Shown piece after piece: positions 60,541 through 64,000 of a stretch of 64,000 nt of DNA; the first letter of the stretch is position 1; the number at the start of each line of letters is the position of its first letter. Made by a program: the position numbers and the translations under genes. Source of the DNA: JAIBCC01 sp963763855 (lineage in GTDB: Bacteria; Acidobacteriota; Blastocatellia; Pyrinomonadales; Pyrinomonadaceae). The notes beneath the pieces were generated by a model. That model ran no database searches. It was given only the letters and a program-made list of their open reading frames with translations, and was not told the DNA's origin. The DNA lies in the NCBI GenBank assembly GCA_963763855.1, contig CAVXPU010000005.1, forward strand, positions 2,170,001 through 2,234,000, given 5' to 3'.

Positions 60541-61120
60541 CCCGACTGCCCAAATATTTGCTGTCTAAAACCCGCACGAAATATTTTGCGTCAGTATTAT
60601 TGGTAAGTCGATTTTGAATCTGTTTCGGCGAAAGGGTAGTAAAATCGCCCGACGTTTTCGCACCCGATCGTAAAAAATCAGCCGCCTTCACAACGCTCGT
60701 TCCACGCACATCCGATGGCGTAAATCCTTGATTCTTAAGCGAAGTACGATAAGCAGTTTCGGCACGCGAACTAACGTCAACCATGTTTTTCGGCGGATTG
60801 GTGATGCCTGAGGGATTCTTTAGTGCGTTCCATTCACGGACGTAAGTATCTGCAAATGCTTTATTTGCGTTGGCAGTTGCTTTGCCCAAACGAACGTCAT
60901 TTGCTGTTGAAAGTCCTGCCGTTCCCGCCCCGAATAATCTTTCCAAACGATCTTTTTGCTGAGTACCAAAAACACTGGATTCCCAACGGCGAGTCGCCAC
61001 AGCCGTTTGATCAATTGCAGGTTTTTGTTTTGCCAATTGTGCTTTCGGTTTCGAAACCGGCGGCTGATGCTGAAACGGCTTAATTTGACTGATTTCGTTG
61101 TTATTTACTTTTGGTGGCAT
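60455..61120 (-). CDS. N-terminal part of the frameshifted large putative effector
   Basis: This reading starts at ATG 61120 (AGGGAG 8 nt upstream) with a polar Pro/Lys/Gln-rich start, as in exported proteins. It continues with a helical domain (WESSVFGTQQKDRLERLFGAG, ANANKAFADTYVREWNAL) and KYFVRVLDSKYLGSR. After that the sense is lost and a stop comes at 60455. The +1 frame opens within this stretch and continues sensibly. A run of four C on the plus strand at 60540-60543 (GGGG on the coding strand) is the likely indel. Repaired length is about 679 residues. Confidence 0.75.
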   Translation of the reverse strand: MPPKVNNNEISQIKPFQHQPPVSKPKAQLAKQKPAIDQTAVATRRWESSVFGTQQKDRLERLFGAGTAGLSTANDVRLGKATANANKAFADTYVREWNALKNPSGITNPPKNMVDVSSRAETAYRTSLKNQGFTPSDVRGTSVVKAADFLRSGAKTSGDFTTLSPKQIQNRLTNNTDAKYFVRVLDSKYLGSRGFSAVKGNKSAHLGCDSGRIKRCEARHL

Positions 61121-61132
61121 TTCTCGCACTCC

Positions 61133-61639
61133 CTAACTTGTTATTTTCTTAATTTCCTCTACCAATTTCTTTGCGGTCGTTAGCGGCAATTCCAAACCCA
61201 ATAGATGTGAACGCAGCCCATCAAGCAGATATTTGCGACGATTGCGAACTACAATTCTTTCGAAAGGTGCAGATAAATTGTGTGACCAACTGCTTTGAAA
61301 ACATATCAGCAAATCATCTTTGCCATTTTTTTGTTCAATGTTTTCCGTCCAAGGGCTTTCCTTGTCCAATAATTTTTCAATACTTTCCGCAATGAAATAA
61401 AGATTCTGATTTTCAATAATTAAATCCCCCGAAATTCGTCCGCTCTTCCTATCTAAAGAAGTGAAAACCTTTTCACCATTCAAATTTCCAATGAAAAGTT
61501 TTACTTGCGAAGTATTTTCAGGCTTCGTAATTTCTTCATCATTTGCATATTCAATCGGCAATTCACTCAATGTTTGTGCATCGCCAGTTTCAATTACTTC
61601 ATACTCAACCGAATCGATGGTCTGCGTATTATTTTTCAT
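61133..61639 (-). CDS. Uncharacterised protein, first gene of a sigma-28-type unit
   Basis: This 168-residue acidic protein has no signal peptide or membrane segment. A disordered N-terminal third is followed by an alpha/beta domain (QVKLFIGNLNGEKVFTSLDRK, LIIENQNLYFIAESIEKLL, APFERIVVRNRRKYLLDGLRSH) and a final helix. No family is recognised; a class I-type effector chaperone is possible given its size and place before an effector gene. The start is only 10 nt after the promoter -10, so the mRNA would be nearly leaderless. Confidence 0.65.
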   Translation of the reverse strand: MKNNTQTIDSVEYEVIETGDAQTLSELPIEYANDEEITKPENTSQVKLFIGNLNGEKVFTSLDRKSGRISGDLIIENQNLYFIAESIEKLLDKESPWTENIEQKNGKDDLLICFQSSWSHNLSAPFERIVVRNRRKYLLDGLRSHLLGLELPLTTAKKLVEEIKKITS

Positions 61640-61648
61640 CTGTCTATA

Positions 61649-61676
61649 TTATCGGCAAACTTTTAAAATAGTTTCC
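61649..61676 (-). promoter_or_regulatory. Sigma-28-type promoter for the 61639 unit
   Basis: On the minus strand GGAAAC (61676-61671), 14 nt, GCCGATAA (61656-61649). The start codon follows after only 9 nt, leaving almost no 5' leader. Confidence 0.83.
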
Positions 61677-61765
61677 CTTTCCTCTAAATTATTTTAGGGG
61701 AAATACTTATCCAATAAATTTCAGGAATTATTTAAAGTTGCGAGTGTGTCTGGGTCAGAAAGAAT

Positions 61766-63070
61766 CTAAAACAATTTGATTAACTTCTCAATTGAATCTT
61801 CGGCTGACATTTTTTCGTGAGTTCCCTGCTTCAAAAATTGATTAACGGCATCAACTTTTGCAATCGCATAATCCGTTTTCGGATCGCTGCCTTTTTTATA
61901 TGCTCCAATCATTATCAAATCTTTTTGAGCTTCATAAGTAGCCAAAACTTCCCGCAATTTTCCAGCGGCTTCAATGTGAGAATCCTCAGCAATCATCGTC
62001 ATCACACGCGAAACGGATTCATTTATATCAATCGCCGGATAGTGGTTTTGAGCCGCCAATTTCCGAGATAAAACAACGTGACCGTCTAAAATCGAACGGG
62101 TTTCATCAGCAATCGGCTCTGTCATATCGTCGCCTTCAACCAAAACCGTGTAAAAAGCTGTGATCGAACCCTTGTCCGAGTTTCCCGTTCGCTCCAATAA
62201 TCTCGGTAATTCCGAAAAAACCGATGGCGGAAAACCGGCACGAGCAGGAGGTTCACCCGCTGCCAAGCCAACTTCACGCAACGCACGGGCGAATCGAGTG
62301 ACCGAATCCATCAAAAATAAAACTCTTTTCCCCTGATCGCGAAAATATTCCGCTATCGCCGTTGCAACATATGCAGCTTTGAGGCGAATCAATGAAGGTT
62401 CATTTGAAGTTGCAACAACTACAACCGAGCGTTTTAAGCCCTCTTCGCCCAAATCCTGCTCAAGAAATTCGCGAACTTCCCTTCCACGTTCGCCGATTAG
62501 TGCGATAACATTAACTTCCGCTTCCGTATTCCTTGCGAGCATCCCAAGTGTTGTTGATTTGCCGACACCAGCCGCCGCAAAGATGCCAATTCGCTGTCCT
62601 TCGCCTACGGTTAAAAGTCCATCCAATGCACGAACACCCGTTTTTAATTGAGTGGAAACTCTCTGCCGTCGCATTGGATCGGGCGGACGTGCAGCCACGA
62701 TTTTCTCAATGCCGTCCTCGATTATTCCTTTCCCATCAAGCGGTTCTCCGAGTCCATCAAGCACTCTTCCAAGCAAATCTTCGCCAACTTTTATCGTCAA
62801 AGATGTTCCCGTAGGCACAACTTCGGCTCCCATTGCAACATCCGAAACGTCGCCAAGCGGCATCAAAATTACTTCACTGCCACGAAACCCAACCACTTCC
62901 GCACGCAATAATTTTGCCCTATGCGGTGAATGGATCAAGCATAATTCGCCAACCCTCGCTCCAGGCACTGCAGCCCGTATGAGCAACCCGATAAGTTCCG
63001 TAACCCTTCCGCGAACTTCAACCGAAGAAATCCAATCGACGGCAGAGATATATGGTTGTAAATCAATCAT
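61766..63070 (-). CDS. sctN: Type III secretion ATPase SctN (FliI family)
   Basis: This 434-residue ATPase energises and unfolds substrates at the export gate. Walker A is AAAGVGKST (Lys171). The family segments GERGREVREFLE, RVLFLMDSVTRFARALREVGLAAGEPPARAGFPPSVF, and LDGHVVLSRKLA are present. The C-terminal helical domain is complete. The gene stands alone at the right end of the locus, 127 bp upstream of the sigma-28-type unit, and has no sigma-28 motif of its own. Confidence 0.96.
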   Translation of the reverse strand: MIDLQPYISAVDWISSVEVRGRVTELIGLLIRAAVPGARVGELCLIHSPHRAKLLRAEVVGFRGSEVILMPLGDVSDVAMGAEVVPTGTSLTIKVGEDLLGRVLDGLGEPLDGKGIIEDGIEKIVAARPPDPMRRQRVSTQLKTGVRALDGLLTVGEGQRIGIFAAAGVGKSTTLGMLARNTEAEVNVIALIGERGREVREFLEQDLGEEGLKRSVVVVATSNEPSLIRLKAAYVATAIAEYFRDQGKRVLFLMDSVTRFARALREVGLAAGEPPARAGFPPSVFSELPRLLERTGNSDKGSITAFYTVLVEGDDMTEPIADETRSILDGHVVLSRKLAAQNHYPAIDINESVSRVMTMIAEDSHIEAAGKLREVLATYEAQKDLIMIGAYKKGSDPKTDYAIAKVDAVNQFLKQGTHEKMSAEDSIEKLIKLF

Positions 63071-63251
63071 ATAGCGTGTGTATCCTAAAGTATTACTTCT
63101 AGTAATAAACGGTCTAATACAGTTTCGATTTTATTATTATAACCTAAATCGTTAATTTCTCTAACGATAACAAAATACAAATGCCCTGCCGATAAAATTG
63201 CAAAAATACGAGTAGTTTGTTCTAATTAGCTTGAGAAAAATGGGGTTATTT

Positions 63252-63322
63252 TTCGGGATAGTGTAATGGTAGCACGCTTGATTCTGGATCAAGAAATCGG
63301 GGTTCGATCCCCTGTCCCGAAG
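63252..63322 (+). tRNA. tRNA-Gln (anticodon CTG)
   Basis: Acceptor TTCGGGA pairs with TCCCGAA. Anticodon stem CTTGA/TCAAG encloses TTCTGGA, so the anticodon is CTG. T arm CGGGG-TTCGATC-CCCTG and a short D arm are standard. CCA is not encoded. Confidence 0.92.
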
Positions 63323-63329
63323 TAGAAAT

Positions 63330-63788
63330 ATGAGCGAATGGAACGAAACCATAGTCAATGTCCGTTATGCCGAAACCGATCAAATGGGTATCGTTCATCA
63401 CGCTAACTATTTGGTATGGTTTGAATTAGGGCGAACTGAATTTTGTAAAACACGTGGTTTTTCCTATAGCGAAATGGAGAGAGACGATGATGCTCTAATG
63501 GTAGTCGCGGAAGTATATTGCCGATACAAATCGCCCGCTTTTTACGATGATCGAATCACGATTCGCAGCAAAATTGCCGAGGTTCGCAGCAGGACCGTTC
63601 GTTTCCTATATGAAATCTATCGCGAATCTGACGATACAATTTTAGTTGAAGGTGAGACTTTGCATATTTTCACTGATAAAGACAAGAAAGTTCGGACGTT
63701 GCCTCAGAAATACAAGGATTTACTCGCAATCGAAGAGGAGCCGACTTTAAACGAAAGGTCATTTCCGCCAAATGAAGCACCGCACTAA
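63330..63788 (+). CDS. YbgC/FadM-type acyl-CoA thioesterase
   Basis: This 152-residue hotdog-fold protein has the family motif RYAETDQMGIVHHANYLVWFELGRTEF, with the catalytic Asp in YAETDQMG. The strand PAFYDDRITIRSKIAEVRSRTVRFLYEIYRE and a final LPQKYKDLL are typical. It starts 8 bp after tRNA-Gln and overlaps the convergent metallophosphoesterase stop by three bases. Substrate acyl group is not determined. Confidence 0.92.
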   Translation: MSEWNETIVNVRYAETDQMGIVHHANYLVWFELGRTEFCKTRGFSYSEMERDDDALMVVAEVYCRYKSPAFYDDRITIRSKIAEVRSRTVRFLYEIYRESDDTILVEGETLHIFTDKDKKVRTLPQKYKDLLAIEEEPTLNERSFPPNEAPH

Positions 63789-64000
63789 TTGCTTACAATG
63801 TCAATTACTGTAACTTCTGGTCTCGCCCAAAATCGAACCCTAGGTGTAATTCCGCCTTCCATTCCAATCCCACGATTTACGTTGAGCGTTGTTTTTCCAA
63901 CCTGATAAGTTCCACCCTCATATTTTTTACCGAGCTTAGAAAATGTGACTAAAGCTCCGTAAATTGGCATAGCAACCTGTCCGCCATGAGTGTGCCCGGC
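63785..64000 (-). CDS. Calcineurin-like metallophosphoesterase, 5' part cut off by the window edge
   Basis: The visible 71 residues are the C-terminal end. AGHTHGGQV is the last metal-binding motif of YkuE/YaeI-type phosphoesterases, and the final PRVRFWARPEVTVIDI is typical for that group. The start lies outside the window. Its stop overlaps that of the thioesterase gene. Confidence 0.85.
   Translation of the reverse strand, partial: AGHTHGGQVAMPIYGALVTFSKLGKKYEGGTYQVGKTTLNVNRGIGMEGGITPRVRFWARPEVTVIDIVSN

Noticed and set aside
28650..63070. Reading the locus as a flagellar gene cluster because of FliA, FliO, FliG-like and FlhA/FlhB/FliI relatives
   Set aside because: No flagellin, hook, rod, cap, FliF-sized ring or stator genes are present. 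SctJ is a short lipoprotein, SctI is of the EscI/YscI type, and effector-like genes fill the gaps.
63188..63195. Another GCCGATAA on the plus strand upstream of tRNA-Gln
   Set aside because: There is no GGAAAC or similar -35 at the required distance and the downstream genes are tRNA-Gln and a thioesterase, so I treat it as chance.
1..64000. CRISPR array, prophage, transposase, integron or rRNA genes
   Set aside because: I looked for regular short repeats, transposase and integrase signatures and rRNA-like stretches and saw none.

Overview
The window looks like a chromosomal piece of a diderm, low-GC, heterotrophic bacterium. The most likely source is the Acidobacteriota, in the Blastocatellia/Pyrinomonadaceae direction. 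This is an inference from the style of the genes: a Ser/Thr kinase fused to a PD40 beta-propeller, a CadC-like winged-helix/TPR regulator, zinc-ribbon membrane proteins with a shared C-terminal tail, a meso-DAP type MurE, and lipoproteins with diderm-style export. No rRNA or other phylogenetic marker is present to prove it.

Positions 1-28500 are mostly ordinary chromosome. In order they hold small exported proteins, a tandem zinc-ribbon pair, an EmrAB-type efflux pair, murE-ggt, tRNA-Leu, tig-clpP-clpX, tRNA-Val, a FtsX/LolD-type ABC exporter, a beta-CASP metallo-hydrolase, the kinase and the CadC-like regulator. They continue with a tandem pair of PqqD-like/Cys-rich fusion proteins, sucC, pepA and smpB. 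The right end (63250-64000) is again ordinary: tRNA-Gln, a YbgC-type thioesterase and a cut-off metallophosphoesterase.

Positions 28650-63070 are one large type III secretion locus, about 34 kb. Apparatus genes recognised are sctL, a FliG-like protein at the sctK position, sctJ, sctV and a tail-anchored double-FHA protein (SctD-like), all in one minus-strand operon. A plus-strand operon holds sctO, an FGE-like protein, a TPR protein and sctP. Further right are sctI with a lytic transglycosylase, then sctT, sctS, sctR, a FliO-like protein, sctQ and sctU, and finally the ATPase sctN. SctI and the lipoprotein SctJ mark it as non-flagellar, and no flagellin, hook or rod gene is present. The FliO-like and FliG-like proteins are flagellar traits. 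No secretin gene lies in the window.

The substrates are unusual. They include a DUF1521 protein with the GDPH self-cleavage motif of the rhizobial effector NopE1. A large Asn/Pro-rich protein ends in a bacterial RNase A-like (CdiA-CT) domain and is followed by a CdiI-type immunity gene. Another large protein has glycine-rich hydrophobic segments and is followed by a DcrB/DUF1795 (Eag-like) chaperone. A peptidoglycan hydrolase combines SLT, PG-binding and M15 parts. Two small Gln-rich proteins share a C-terminal tail. Four SycD/LcrH-sized TPR proteins sit beside these genes. Two of the large substrate genes carry a +1 frameshift.

A FliA-type sigma factor is encoded in the middle of the locus (40120-40848). 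Six copies of a sigma-28-like promoter, GGAAAC-N14-GCCGATAA (one copy GACGATAA), lie upstream of substrate or inner-rod transcription units and none was seen upstream of the main export-apparatus operons. This suggests a flagellum-like early/late hierarchy adapted to a non-flagellar secretion system that may carry antibacterial cargo. That is the main candidate for a previously undescribed system here.
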